Assembly (NCBI GenBank): GCA_017541885.1
Contig: JAFXYF010000008.1
Span: forward strand, 124,001 to 188,000
Origin: Bacilli bacterium
GTDB taxonomy: Bacteria > Bacillota_I > Bacilli_A > RF39 > UBA660
Length of the DNA stretch: 64,000 nt
Direction: 5' to 3'
Part shown: positions 35,686 to 45,576 of the stretch, one piece after another
Layout of the letters: each line of letters begins with the position of its first letter
How positions within the stretch are numbered: the stretch's first letter is position 1
Position numbers and translations under genes: made by a program
The notes under the pieces: generated by a model
The model's input: the letters and a program-made list of their open reading frames with translations, nothing else
What the model was told of the DNA's origin: nothing
Database searches by the model: none

Positions 35686-35713
35686 AAAAAAAAGACTAAT
35701 AAAGTCTTTTTTT
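35686..35713 (-). terminator. Terminator of the surface peptidase/cadherin-like operon
   Basis: AAAAAGACT-TTATT-AGTCTTTTT with a T run, overlapping the stop of the cadherin-like gene. Confidence 0.75.
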
Positions 35714-37163
35714 ATTGTGGATCTATTGGAAATTGAGGTGTTGTAGAAGGTGTTGTATTCATTGTATTATTCATACTTTCATTATTAATAGATGTAGTAG
35801 AAATAATCTCTGGAGTATCCTCATTTTCCTTCTTCTTATTACCTTTTTTTGCTCCAAGAATAATTAATAATACAATTATAATTAAAGCTTCTACTATACA
35901 TATTGGAATAAATACATTAAATGATTTCTTATCACCTATATATTCTGCTCTAGAAAGTAATGTATCTCCACCTTTATTAATAAGAACTGAAATAAAACCA
36001 TCTTCTACTTTACCAGTTCCAACTACAAGCCATCTATGTCCATTAGTAAATAAATGTTTATTTAATTTAACATCATTATCATACATATCTCCTACAAAGA
36101 ACTTTAACGTTGTATCATCAGGATATTTTCCATCTTTTACTGAGAAGAAGAATCCTTCCGCATAATTAGTCTCTTTCTTTATAGTTTCCATATCAACTGA
36201 ATCAAATTGAACATCTAAAGGTAAATCAACAGCTTCTTTTATTTTTTCACCATCAATTATCCATGTATAAATAATATTCTTATCTTCACCATATTTAATA
36301 AAGTTAAATGTCTTCTTAGATTTTCTCATCTGTTCCATATCAGATTGTTTTAATGTTTCTCCTCCATTTAAAACAATCATAACTTCGTCACTATCAGCAT
36401 CAGCAATTGCTTGTTTTAAATCAGTTAATGGAAAGAAACTATCACGACGAGTAACAGTAATTGTATATGTTTTTTGAGCACCATTTTCAGCAGTAACTAC
36501 AACATTAAATTTATTCTCCCCTACTTTTAAAGATACATTACCAACTCCAGTAACACTAGACTTAGCATTATTCTTTTCAGCTTTAATAGTAATATGATCA
36601 ACACTATTCTTAACACTTAAAGTATAAGTTGTATCTCCAGTTTTAGTAAGTTCAAATCCATCTACCTTTAAACTCTTTAAATTATTATCACTACTTCTAG
36701 TATCAGCAGTTTTAGGATTACTAGGAGTTGTAGGTTTAGTAGGATTTGAAGGAGTTGTTGGAGTACTAGGATTGCTAGGAGTAACAGTAGTTTGAGTCGC
36801 AACAGTAACACTCTTAGTACCACTTAAATAACTAGTATTACCATTTTGATCAGTAGTATCTCCAGATAAAGAAATAGTAATTGTACCAGTTCCAGTAGCA
36901 GTACAAGTAGTAGTAAATGTATTAGAAGTATTCATCGCATCAGCTGAAGCATCCGCAACATTAATACTACATCCAGAAACAGGACCAGAAGCATTAACAT
37001 GAATACTCCAAGCTGCTGCATTATACATTGAAACAGAAGCAGTAAATGATTGTCCTGGAGTAACACTAGTAGTACTAACATTTAATGTTGCTTGAGCATT
37101 TACTCTATACCCAAACAAGAAAAACATTAATAATAAATAAATTATATAACGAATCTTTTTCAT
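35712..37163 (-). CDS. Exported protein with cadherin-like beta-sandwich domain and C-terminal membrane helix
   Basis: A 483-residue protein. The signal peptide IRYIIYLLLMFFLFGYRVNA is followed by an Ig/cohesin-like N-terminal domain (ATLNVSTTSVTPGQSFTASV), a Thr/Pro/Ser linker (~125-155), and a cadherin-like beta sandwich (LKSLKVDGFELTKTGDTTYT ... TITVTRRD). A C-terminal helix (IPICIVEALIIIVLLIILGA) and a charged cytoplasmic tail complete it. The N-terminal domain resembles cohesin-type beta sandwiches, and the adjacent peptidase carries a dockerin-like end, so a cell-surface binding pair is conceivable but unproven. It starts 10 bases after the peptidase stop. Confidence 0.7.
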   Translation of the reverse strand: MKKIRYIIYLLLMFFLFGYRVNAQATLNVSTTSVTPGQSFTASVSMYNAAAWSIHVNASGPVSGCSINVADASADAMNTSNTFTTTCTATGTGTITISLSGDTTDQNGNTSYLSGTKSVTVATQTTVTPSNPSTPTTPSNPTKPTTPSNPKTADTRSSDNNLKSLKVDGFELTKTGDTTYTLSVKNSVDHITIKAEKNNAKSSVTGVGNVSLKVGENKFNVVVTAENGAQKTYTITVTRRDSFFPLTDLKQAIADADSDEVMIVLNGGETLKQSDMEQMRKSKKTFNFIKYGEDKNIIYTWIIDGEKIKEAVDLPLDVQFDSVDMETIKKETNYAEGFFFSVKDGKYPDDTTLKFFVGDMYDNDVKLNKHLFTNGHRWLVVGTGKVEDGFISVLINKGGDTLLSRAEYIGDKKSFNVFIPICIVEALIIIVLLIILGAKKGNKKKENEDTPEIISTTSINNESMNNTMNTTPSTTPQFPIDPQ

Positions 37164-37173
37164 AAATACCTCC

Positions 37174-40100
37174 CTATGAAATTAATTTCGTACCCAACAA
37201 ATGTTGTCTAATTCTAAGTAAATCTGCTGAGTTAACAGTGTTATTTTTATCTATATCAGCTGATTTAAAATAAACTCCAGTTAAGACTTTAGTACCAATT
37301 AAATGTTGTCTCATCTGTAATAAATCTGCTGAATTAGTAATACCATCACCACTTAAATCTCCAGTAACAATATTTGTATATTCTACTACCTTAGTACCAT
37401 TCTTTTTAATTATTACCTTACTTCCAGTATAAATATATTGTTTATTTCCTAAATTTAAATCAATTGTATATCCTTCACCTAATTCAAAATGATCAATATA
37501 ACTAGAACCCGCAGTACTTAATGAAATACCACTTATTGTTTTATTAACTTCATCTACAGTATAACCAGTTATTTCATAAGTAACATTATATTCTTCCCAT
37601 TGTGCATATAAAGTAATGATTGCTCCATCTTGATTAGTAAGATTTAATACACTTTCTTTATTAGAGTAACTTGTACCAGTACCATCCCTCTTAGTATTCC
37701 AATTAATAAATTTATATCCTTCTCTTGTAAATGAATTACCTCTTAATGTAATACTAGTATCATATGTTGCCGTTGTATCTCTCATTGCACCAGACCCACC
37801 ATTCGCATCATAGAAGATCGAATAAGTAATTGGAGTCCATTTAGCATATAGTTTAACAGTACTAGTAGTTGGAGTAATACTTCCTCCATCACTATAATTA
37901 TTACCTGTACCACTTGAATTAGTATTCCATCCACTAAATATATATCCTTCTCTTGTAAATGTATTAGGATTTAATGTAGAAGTAACTCCAGTAGTTACTG
38001 TTTGAGTTGTATTAGTGTTTGATCCATCATTCTTATAGAAAGTAATAACTGTATCACTATGTCCAACAGTAACAGTAATATCTTTTTCAAATCCATCATA
38101 TACACTATATACATGAATAGTTTGAGTACCTTTCGCAAGACCCTTAATCTTAACATCATAAGCATAATTATTTTTAGAATCACTAATATCAGTAGTTTGA
38201 ATTATAGTACTAGTAATATCATCAATAAACACTCTATGAGCTGCATCAATATTAGGAGTAATATAATCAGATAAGTAAACAGTATCTCCAACCTCAATTT
38301 GAATATTTGGAATAGTTGTATAACTAAAATCTACTCCTTTTAATACTGGGAATCTTGAAATACCATTAATAGTCTTTAAATCCCAATAAGTATTGAAATT
38401 AGTCCAAGAACTGTAGTTTGATGAACTTCTAAGATTTGTAAATGTTACTCCACTATCTAAAATATTAATTGTATTAGTCTTAGTTAAAGTAATAGTAGAT
38501 GACTTCATACCAATTAAAGGATCAGTTGGAACTGCATAATTACGATAGTATGAATTAGAAAAATAATTATCTAATACTAAATTTGCATATTTAACTGCAT
38601 ATCCTGTTATTGCTCCATGAGAACCAGTAAAGAATAATGCATTTCCATTTCTAACAGTAGAATAATCCATATTACCAACATTATCGATATTCTTCAAATT
38701 AATTGTCGGAGCATTTGTACTTGATTTATCTCCTTCAATCATACCAATTAGTCCAGAACTAATTACTCCTCCAGCATTAGAAGCATTAAATATACGAGTA
38801 ATATTATAAGTATGTTTTCCATTATATCCATTAAGTGGAGAACTAATTTTACCAATTAAAGCTCCACCAGTTCCAAAGTAAGAATAAACATGTCCACTCA
38901 TTATTTTTATATTATCAATTGTAGAAGAACATAAAATTGTATAATCAAAATCAGAGTCTCCAGTTAAATTACCAATTAATGCTCCAGCAGTACCTCTCGC
39001 ATCAATTTCTACATTTTCTAATACTAAACTTTTAATAGCTGTTGTATTAGAAGAATTAATCTTAACTACTCCAAATAAACCATTATATTCATAATCTTTA
39101 GTAATCTTTAAACCACTAATCTTATGATTAAATCCATTTAATGATCCAGTAAATGGATGTTCTTCTGTTCCAATAGGAATCCATTCTTTAGTTAAAGTAA
39201 TATCGTTACTCAAAGCATAATGAGCATCTAAATCATAATTAATATTAATTAAATCATCTTCATTAGTAATTAAGTATGGTTCACTAACAGTACCATTACC
39301 ATCAAGATTATTTCCTTCACCAATAACTACTCTAGAATCAAAACTATTTCCATTATATGTAGTAGTTAAAGTATATATTCCAGAAGGAATATTACTTCCA
39401 AATAATACTTCAGCATTAATCTTATTAATAGATGAAACATTATTATTAACAGTTAAATAAGTATTATAATTAAATCCACTACTATTCTTTAATGAATAAG
39501 TAATAGTACTTCCAGAAGGAATATTCTTAGTATGAGATAAAATCATATGATTAGTATTACTACTATCTATAACATCTTCAGTCTTAATAATTGGTGTAGT
39601 ATCTACATTCTTAGTAAATACAGCAATACTATCTTTAACAAAGTAAACTCCACTACTACCAGTAATTTCAATATTAAATCCAGAATCAGTAACGACAACA
39701 TTATCATTACTTAAATCAATTGTATAAAGTCCTGCATGAGGAACAGTAAATGTTTTAATTTTCTTATATATTTCTTTATTAGTTGATACTGATAAATTAA
39801 ATGTACCATTATCTCCAAATACATAGAATTTAATCTTTTGTATTTTTTCAGGAGTATCAATTTTCTTTTCATAATACTCAGTATCACTAGAAGTAGTTAA
39901 AATATAATAATTATCATATAAATGATGATAATTGTTATCCCAGTTTTTATTATTCATACTAGATAATGAAGTAGTAAGTCTTATATCATAATTTAATGTA
40001 TCATAAGCCATATATAAGTATGAAGCTTCATTATCTTCTCCCCAAGAATTTCTAACTAACCAAGCACCAGTACCAGTAACTCTATTAGTACAAGTACTCG

Positions 40101-41109
40101 CAGGTTTATGTTGTTTATTACTTACACAATATGAATAATTATATTCATCATCCCATCCAATAATATGCATTGCATGATTAGAGTTTTGAGTACAATTACT
40201 ATCAACTCTTAAAATAACAGATCCATCAGTATTAGTAGTTGCACAACTCTTATTAGGAGCTTGTGTCGCAGCATATACTCCACCATACTCCATAATATAA
40301 TTTTTAACAGTACTTACATAATTATTTAATTCTGTTGTTCCAGGATTACTACTTAAAGAAGGAACCATAATAGTAGAATCAACCTCATATTGAGATTTAG
40401 AATAATTAAGTACTTCAGGTAAATTCTTTGTAGGACTTTCTAAAGTAAATCTCATATCAGACTCATTCCAAAGTCCAACTCCATTACTCATAGCCATTAA
40501 AGCCATAAAGTAGTTTCCACCAAATTCTAAAGGTCTTACACCATAATCATTATTATAATTTTTAATTCCATCAAAACTAGTCGCATAATCTAATTGTCTA
40601 GGAGAAAATACCTTACTACTACTAGAATAACTAGTATTAGCATTTTTCAATAATAAACTCTCAGCTTGTTCAGTAGCAGTAAATGCCCAACACAAATCTA
40701 ATGTAGATTGATCCTTTAATGGAGTAATAAAATTCTTTCCATTAACATTTCTTAAATCATAACTACTATCAGTATCAGAATCAATTTTATCTCCAGATAC
40801 AAAATCTATTTTATATATATCAGGAATCTCTTCAATAGAAGATTTCTCTTTATCACTTAAAGATAAGTATTCAATATAACTAGGATTTAAATAAGGAACA
40901 TTTTCTTCCTTATTCTTTTCAGTTAATGGTACTTCGCCAGTTTCTTCATAAACCTTCTCAATATAGTTCTTAGCTTCTTTAGGTAAATATGAATACTCTT
41001 TTTTCTCTAGTATCTTATGAATATCTTTTTTAGTTAAATTATGATACCCAAAAAGAGAAAGGCAAATAACCAAAATAGTAAATGTAATTAATAATATTTT
41101 TTTCTTCAT
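37174..41109 (-). CDS. Papain-like (C1A) surface peptidase with InlB repeats and dockerin
   Basis: A 1311-residue exported protein. The N-terminal hydrophobic segment ILLITFTILVICLSLFGY is a signal/anchor. The C1A domain (~115-385) has Q134, C140 (LDLCWAFTATEQ), H312 (NHAMHIIGWDDEY) and N354 (RNSWG). A beta region with a GLUG-like motif (PFTGSLNGFNHKISGL) follows around 650-700. Two InlB-type repeats lie at about 1040-1190 (NTFTREGYIFSGWNTNSSGT and SFTREGYKFINWNTKRDG). The last ~60 residues are a dockerin-like pair (GDLSGDGITNSADLLQMRQH, DIDKNNTVNSADLLRIRQ). It heads an operon with the cadherin-like protein. Confidence 0.85.
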   Translation of the reverse strand: MKKKILLITFTILVICLSLFGYHNLTKKDIHKILEKKEYSYLPKEAKNYIEKVYEETGEVPLTEKNKEENVPYLNPSYIEYLSLSDKEKSSIEEIPDIYKIDFVSGDKIDSDTDSSYDLRNVNGKNFITPLKDQSTLDLCWAFTATEQAESLLLKNANTSYSSSSKVFSPRQLDYATSFDGIKNYNNDYGVRPLEFGGNYFMALMAMSNGVGLWNESDMRFTLESPTKNLPEVLNYSKSQYEVDSTIMVPSLSSNPGTTELNNYVSTVKNYIMEYGGVYAATQAPNKSCATTNTDGSVILRVDSNCTQNSNHAMHIIGWDDEYNYSYCVSNKQHKPASTCTNRVTGTGAWLVRNSWGEDNEASYLYMAYDTLNYDIRLTTSLSSMNNKNWDNNYHHLYDNYYILTTSSDTEYYEKKIDTPEKIQKIKFYVFGDNGTFNLSVSTNKEIYKKIKTFTVPHAGLYTIDLSNDNVVVTDSGFNIEITGSSGVYFVKDSIAVFTKNVDTTPIIKTEDVIDSSNTNHMILSHTKNIPSGSTITYSLKNSSGFNYNTYLTVNNNVSSINKINAEVLFGSNIPSGIYTLTTTYNGNSFDSRVVIGEGNNLDGNGTVSEPYLITNEDDLININYDLDAHYALSNDITLTKEWIPIGTEEHPFTGSLNGFNHKISGLKITKDYEYNGLFGVVKINSSNTTAIKSLVLENVEIDARGTAGALIGNLTGDSDFDYTILCSSTIDNIKIMSGHVYSYFGTGGALIGKISSPLNGYNGKHTYNITRIFNASNAGGVISSGLIGMIEGDKSSTNAPTINLKNIDNVGNMDYSTVRNGNALFFTGSHGAITGYAVKYANLVLDNYFSNSYYRNYAVPTDPLIGMKSSTITLTKTNTINILDSGVTFTNLRSSSNYSSWTNFNTYWDLKTINGISRFPVLKGVDFSYTTIPNIQIEVGDTVYLSDYITPNIDAAHRVFIDDITSTIIQTTDISDSKNNYAYDVKIKGLAKGTQTIHVYSVYDGFEKDITVTVGHSDTVITFYKNDGSNTNTTQTVTTGVTSTLNPNTFTREGYIFSGWNTNSSGTGNNYSDGGSITPTTSTVKLYAKWTPITYSIFYDANGGSGAMRDTTATYDTSITLRGNSFTREGYKFINWNTKRDGTGTSYSNKESVLNLTNQDGAIITLYAQWEEYNVTYEITGYTVDEVNKTISGISLSTAGSSYIDHFELGEGYTIDLNLGNKQYIYTGSKVIIKKNGTKVVEYTNIVTGDLSGDGITNSADLLQMRQHLIGTKVLTGVYFKSADIDKNNTVNSADLLRIRQHLLGTKLIS

Positions 41110-41278
41110 TTACTACACACTCCTACTATAATAATTATATCGTAAATGCCCTTTTAAATAAAAATAAAATGTCAAAAAAAGTGTATAAAATAGTAAAGAA
41201 AAAATAAAAAAATAATGATTGAGAAAAAACAATTCTTAGAATATAATAAATATGAGAATAAATGAAGGTGAAAAAGTT
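41110..41278. promoter_or_regulatory. Divergent intergenic region with plus-strand promoter
   Basis: On plus, TTGAGA (41219-41224), 17 bases and TATAAT (41242-41247) precede the deacetylase. On minus a TATAAT (GATATAAT, near 41140) is 30 bases before the peptidase ATG with a weak -35. Confidence 0.65.
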
Positions 41279-43012
41279 ATGGAAGAAGAAAAACAAGAAG
41301 AAATAAAAGAAGAAGTAAAAGAAAAAAAGAAAAAGAAAAAAGTTAAAATAAAGAAGATTATTCTAATTCCAATAATAATAGTTTTATTAGTTATAGTAGG
41401 AATAGGATCATTTTTTGGATACAAGTATTATGAAAAAGATACTGTAAGAAAAATAAAGAAAGCCTATCATGAAAAAGTTTTAACTACTAAAGATGCTAAA
41501 TTATATGATAAGAAAAATAAAATAATTGGAACCATTTCAAAGAACTATTCATTAGAATTAGAAAAAGTAAAGAAATTTACTATTAAAAACAAAAGATTAA
41601 GAATTAAAGATTCAGATTATTATATTAGTTTTAAAGATATTAAAGAAAATAAAAATAAAGAAGAAGAAAAAGTAGAAGAAAATTACTACTTACCTATCGA
41701 AAAAGGTATAAGTATTAATAAAGAAGTAAATCTATATGATGGTAAGAAAAAAATAGTTACATTAAAGAAATTAGATGATGTTAATGTAGTTAAAATGGAT
41801 GATAAAAACTATTATGTTTATTTCTTAAATAAAACTCTATCTTTAAAGAAAGATAAAGCTATAAAAGAACATGAAATAGTAGTAGATTATGCTGTCCCAA
41901 AAGCAGAACATGTAAGTGTAATCTATTATGATAAGATTAATAATGATTGTGGTGGAGATGATACTTGTTTAATTCCAGCATCAGTAAAAGCACATCTAAA
42001 AAGATTAAAAAAAGAAGGTTATTATTTTATAACTAAAGAAGATTATATTAATTATTTAAAAGGATATATTTACTTAAAAGATAAAGCTGTATTTATTGCT
42101 GTAGGTGCAGAAAATGATAATACTAAAGCCATAAATGATGAATTAAAAGCAAATATCTCAAAAGTTGAAGAAAAAGATGGTATTAAATTAACTGTTACAA
42201 ATAAAACATCTTCTCCAAAAGATGAAAAAGATAAAGTTAATTGTTATCAAGCAAAAAAATATATTATTATTGATAAATATGTAACTATGGCATCAGGAGC
42301 AGATACTCCAGATAATGGTAGAGAAAACTCTACTAATCAATCAGTACCAGTACTAAATTATCACTTTTTCTATGATGAAACTATTCCAGGAGAGCGTCAA
42401 GCTTGTAATGAATCAATCTGTTTAGAGAAAAAGAAATTAGAATCACACTTAAAATGGTTAAAAGATAATGGTTATAAAACATTAACTATTGAAGAATTTG
42501 CTGATTGGTATGATGGCATTATTGAAATTCCAGATAAATCAGTTTTACTTACTATTGATGATGGTGCACACGGTACAGGAAAACATAATGGACATGTCTT
42601 AATTCCATTACTAGAACAGTACGAGGAACATGCTACCCTATTCCTAATTGCAGGATGGTGGGATATAAATAATTACAGATCAGATTATTTAGATATTCAA
42701 TCACACAGTTTCAATCTACATTATGAAGCAAGTTGTCCAGATGGTAGAGGTTTAGTTGCTTGTTCAGATTACGCAACAGTTAAAAAAGACCTACAACAAT
42801 CTCTAGATGTAATAAAAGATAATACATCATTCTGTTTCCCATTCTATAGTTATGATAATGAATCAATTCAAGCAATAAAAGAATTAGGATTTAGAGTTTC
42901 ATTTGTAGGTGGAAGTGTTAATGCAAGACGTAGTAATAATAGATACTTAATTCCAAGATATCCAATAATGGAAGATATTACATTAAACGAATTTATAAAT
43001 ATGGTTAGATAA
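41279..43012 (+). CDS. Membrane-anchored polysaccharide deacetylase (NodB fold) with an extra degenerate NodB-like unit
   Basis: 577 residues. An acidic then Lys-rich N-terminus and one helix (IILIPIIIVLLVIVGIGSFF) anchor it. Residues about 350-577 form the active NodB domain: SVPVLNYHFFYDE, LLTIDDGAHGTG (metal Asp pair) and IQSHSFNLHYE (HSxxxH). Residues about 200-290 look like a degenerate copy: HVSVIYYDKINND, SVKAHLKRLKKEGYYFITKE and KAVFIAVGAEN, where the DD motif is lost. It would de-N-acetylate peptidoglycan or another glycan on the cell surface. The start at 41279 has GAAGGTGA upstream. Confidence 0.85.
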   Translation: MEEEKQEEIKEEVKEKKKKKKVKIKKIILIPIIIVLLVIVGIGSFFGYKYYEKDTVRKIKKAYHEKVLTTKDAKLYDKKNKIIGTISKNYSLELEKVKKFTIKNKRLRIKDSDYYISFKDIKENKNKEEEKVEENYYLPIEKGISINKEVNLYDGKKKIVTLKKLDDVNVVKMDDKNYYVYFLNKTLSLKKDKAIKEHEIVVDYAVPKAEHVSVIYYDKINNDCGGDDTCLIPASVKAHLKRLKKEGYYFITKEDYINYLKGYIYLKDKAVFIAVGAENDNTKAINDELKANISKVEEKDGIKLTVTNKTSSPKDEKDKVNCYQAKKYIIIDKYVTMASGADTPDNGRENSTNQSVPVLNYHFFYDETIPGERQACNESICLEKKKLESHLKWLKDNGYKTLTIEEFADWYDGIIEIPDKSVLLTIDDGAHGTGKHNGHVLIPLLEQYEEHATLFLIAGWWDINNYRSDYLDIQSHSFNLHYEASCPDGRGLVACSDYATVKKDLQQSLDVIKDNTSFCFPFYSYDNESIQAIKELGFRVSFVGGSVNARRSNNRYLIPRYPIMEDITLNEFINMVR

Positions 43013-43040
43013 AAAAAGATGTCATAAGACATCTTTTATT
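43011..43040. terminator. Bidirectional terminator between converging genes
   Basis: AAAAGATGTC-ATAA-GACATCTTTT with A and T runs on both sides, between the deacetylase and the small secreted gene. Confidence 0.8.
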
Positions 43041-43503
43041 TTGCTTTAATTTTTAATTCTATAGAAAATGGAAGCTCAACTTTTTCAATTACGTTTTTAG
43101 CAAGTTCTATTTTTATCTCACCAGTACTAGCTTTACCACTCTTAATAGTTTTAGCTTCACTAGAAGTAATAGTAAAGTATTCATCTTGATAAATCTTTTC
43201 ACCATTAACATAAACATCATAGTCTATATCATATGAAATACTATTATTAAATACTTCATATTTAATTAATTCAAAGTCCCCTACTTCATGTAAGTTAATC
43301 TCATCTAAAACAATTCCTCTATTATTTGGTGTTAAAGAAACTTTAGTACCATTAACAGTAGATACTTCAGTAAAATAAGCATCTACATAATTAGCCTTCG
43401 CAACATAAGAAACATCGGTATAAATAGTACCGTGTTGACTTGAATAAAAAACACTAAATAAAGATAAAACCGCAACTAAACAGCATATAATTCTTTCGTA
43501 CAT
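43036..43503 (-). CDS. Small exported protein, TasA-like or Ig-like fold suspected
   Basis: A 155-residue protein starting MYERIICCLVAVLSLFSVFY (signal peptide or lipoprotein-like with CC at 7-8). The body is beta-rich: YVDAYFTEVSTVNGTKVSLT, FELIKYEVFNNSISYDIDYD, then EKVELPFSIELKIKAK. The pattern of a short signal and single beta domain recalls camelysin/TasA-type or DUF-type secreted proteins, but no motif is decisive. The start at 43503 is chosen over an in-frame ATG 9 codons upstream because the G-rich GGGGG lies just before it. Convergent with the deacetylase. Confidence 0.5.
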   Translation of the reverse strand: MYERIICCLVAVLSLFSVFYSSQHGTIYTDVSYVAKANYVDAYFTEVSTVNGTKVSLTPNNRGIVLDEINLHEVGDFELIKYEVFNNSISYDIDYDVYVNGEKIYQDEYFTITSSEAKTIKSGKASTGEIKIELAKNVIEKVELPFSIELKIKAK

Positions 43504-43579
43504 AACAGGACCCCCATCCTCGATCTTCACATGATTATATTATATCATATTTTGCCCCAAAAATCAAATTCTATGCACT

Positions 43580-43606
43580 AAAAAAGAAGGCTTTCTAACC
43601 TTCTTT
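43580..43606 (-). terminator. Terminator of the DUF4127 gene
   Basis: AAAGAAGG-TTAGAAAG-CCTTCTTT with T run on minus; the stop codon lies in the loop. Confidence 0.7.
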
Positions 43607-45517
43607 AGCTTCTGTAATTGAATTAGGTATTACTGGACTTAATCCCTCTCCTAAAGAAAGATCTACTCCAAAACTAATTTCATTATTTCTACTCCAAGGT
43701 AAATAATAACTCATAATAGATGCAGTCTTTATACCTTTTTCTTCATATGGTTTAATATCAGATATAAAACTAGCTTTCTTTAAGTTATTAAGAATCATAT
43801 TTACTCTAGAACTCATATTATTTTCAATATTCTCAATATTATTATCAGTCTTAGTTAAAGGAACAAATGCCATATCTTCAACAAATGATAATGTCATACT
43901 CTTCGCAAAAGCTTTATCATTTTTATCATCATGTTTTTCTTGTGCTAAATATATAAATCTTGTAGTACCTTCACATAAACCAATTCTAGAACTATTAATA
44001 AATCCATTCCAGTTACTATAACCAATTAAATAACCAATTGGAATATTAGCTTTATCATAATTACTTAAATAATCAATTAAAAGCATATCTTCACTAAGTT
44101 TAGCATCATTAATTATAACGGTAGGAATACTCTTATGAATATTATCTAAATAATGATTTATTAAATTAATAGTATTCTTTTCTTTATCTTCCTTCTTATC
44201 AGAACTAATATATACAAGTATTTCAAAATTAGGATTCTTAGAACCATCTTTAATACCTAAATCTTTTAATAGATTATTCATATATTCTTGATAAGTAGAA
44301 GTACTACCACTAATAGTCTTATTATAATCTCCAAAATATGAAATAGATATATTTATTTTCTTTGTAATAGAATCAAGTAACATATCAGTATATGCCACTT
44401 CACTTAATGTAGATACTCCCTCTCTAACAGTCGCATTAACTTTCTTACTAGAAATAAGTTTTTCTACATAAGCAATATCAGCTTCTTGAATATTAGAAGA
44501 AGCACTACTATCATTAATACCATAATATAAATGAATATTATTCTTATTATCACTCTTAGAAATAGTCTCAATTATATATTTAGAATAAGTTATTTTTCTT
44601 TCTCTTGCGGCTAAATATTTATTTAATTTATCTAAAGCAAGAGTTGTTTGAATAGATTTACCATTCTGATCTAAATAATAATTCTCACTAATCTTACTAA
44701 TAGTTAAATCTTCATCATTTAATATCTTTCTAGGAAGCTTAGAATACTCTACTAATAATTTATAATCATCACTAGTAAAATCCATAAATCCAGGAGTTAC
44801 AGATAATCCCATAATAGAATCTATTAAATATACATGATTATTTTCATCTTTAATAATCTTTTCAAATGCTTTCTTCGCAGTATCTATCTTTTTACCATAA
44901 ACTTCAAAATCTTTATCACTTAAATATTCTGATCCAACTATTCCTCCAGAAAATAACTGATCAAGAGAAATAATATAGTAATCACATCCATCTTCTTCCA
45001 TTTCAAGTAACCAACTAGCTATCTTAATAGGATTACCATATTTAGTAGAGTATCCTACATAAGAATTATCTACACTATCTACATTAGTTTTATAATACTT
45101 TTCATCTGGCATTGCTAAAGTATATCCATTAGATTCAGATAAATACTTCATACGAGTAGTATGAATCATACGATCATCTATTGGTACATAAACAATAGTT
45201 TTACCAGCTAATAAACTTTCATAAGTACCGGGATCTTTATTCTTTTTATTATCTTTCTTAGAAAACCAATCAAACTTAATCTTATCTAACTTTATCCAAT
45301 TAAAATTAATAGAATCAAACTTCATTTGACTAAGTTTAACTCCTAATTCCATATTCTCATCATAAAAAATAAAAGTTAAAACAAAAACAAGTATAAAGAA
45401 GAAAACTTTAAATACTTTTTTACCTCTTTTTCTACGAGCTTTTTTCTTAGCCAATTTAATTTGATTTTTTCTTTGTAATCGAAGGCGTTCTTGATTTGCA
45501 CTATCTAAATTACCCAT
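43595..45517 (-). CDS. Membrane-anchored DUF4127 family protein
   Basis: A 640-residue protein. A Lys/Arg-rich N-terminus and one helix (VFKVFFFILVFVLTFIFYDE) place it on the outer face. The body starts with KTIVYVPIDDRMIHTTRMKY, the P-x-D-D-R motif of DUF4127, then DEDGCDYYIISLDQLFSGGI and IHLYYGINDSSASS, and ends GVDLSLGEGLSPVIP. DUF4127 members may be related to glycoside or nucleotide-sugar enzymes, but no activity is established. GGAG lies 8 bases before the ATG at 45517. Envelope role inferred from the membrane anchor and the neighbouring ftsW. Confidence 0.75.
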   Translation of the reverse strand: MGNLDSANQERLRLQRKNQIKLAKKKARRKRGKKVFKVFFFILVFVLTFIFYDENMELGVKLSQMKFDSINFNWIKLDKIKFDWFSKKDNKKNKDPGTYESLLAGKTIVYVPIDDRMIHTTRMKYLSESNGYTLAMPDEKYYKTNVDSVDNSYVGYSTKYGNPIKIASWLLEMEEDGCDYYIISLDQLFSGGIVGSEYLSDKDFEVYGKKIDTAKKAFEKIIKDENNHVYLIDSIMGLSVTPGFMDFTSDDYKLLVEYSKLPRKILNDEDLTISKISENYYLDQNGKSIQTTLALDKLNKYLAARERKITYSKYIIETISKSDNKNNIHLYYGINDSSASSNIQEADIAYVEKLISSKKVNATVREGVSTLSEVAYTDMLLDSITKKINISISYFGDYNKTISGSTSTYQEYMNNLLKDLGIKDGSKNPNFEILVYISSDKKEDKEKNTINLINHYLDNIHKSIPTVIINDAKLSEDMLLIDYLSNYDKANIPIGYLIGYSNWNGFINSSRIGLCEGTTRFIYLAQEKHDDKNDKAFAKSMTLSFVEDMAFVPLTKTDNNIENIENNMSSRVNMILNNLKKASFISDIKPYEEKGIKTASIMSYYLPWSRNNEISFGVDLSLGEGLSPVIPNSITEAKEG

Positions 45518-45576
45518 AACCAACACTCCACTATTCTAAATTACATTATAGCATACCAACCAATCAAAGAAAAGAA

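Noticed and set aside
36730..36790. Thr/Pro/Ser-rich tract as a short tandem DNA repeat
   Set aside because: It encodes a protein linker (TPSNPSTPTTP pattern); the DNA copies are imperfect and no separate element is implied.
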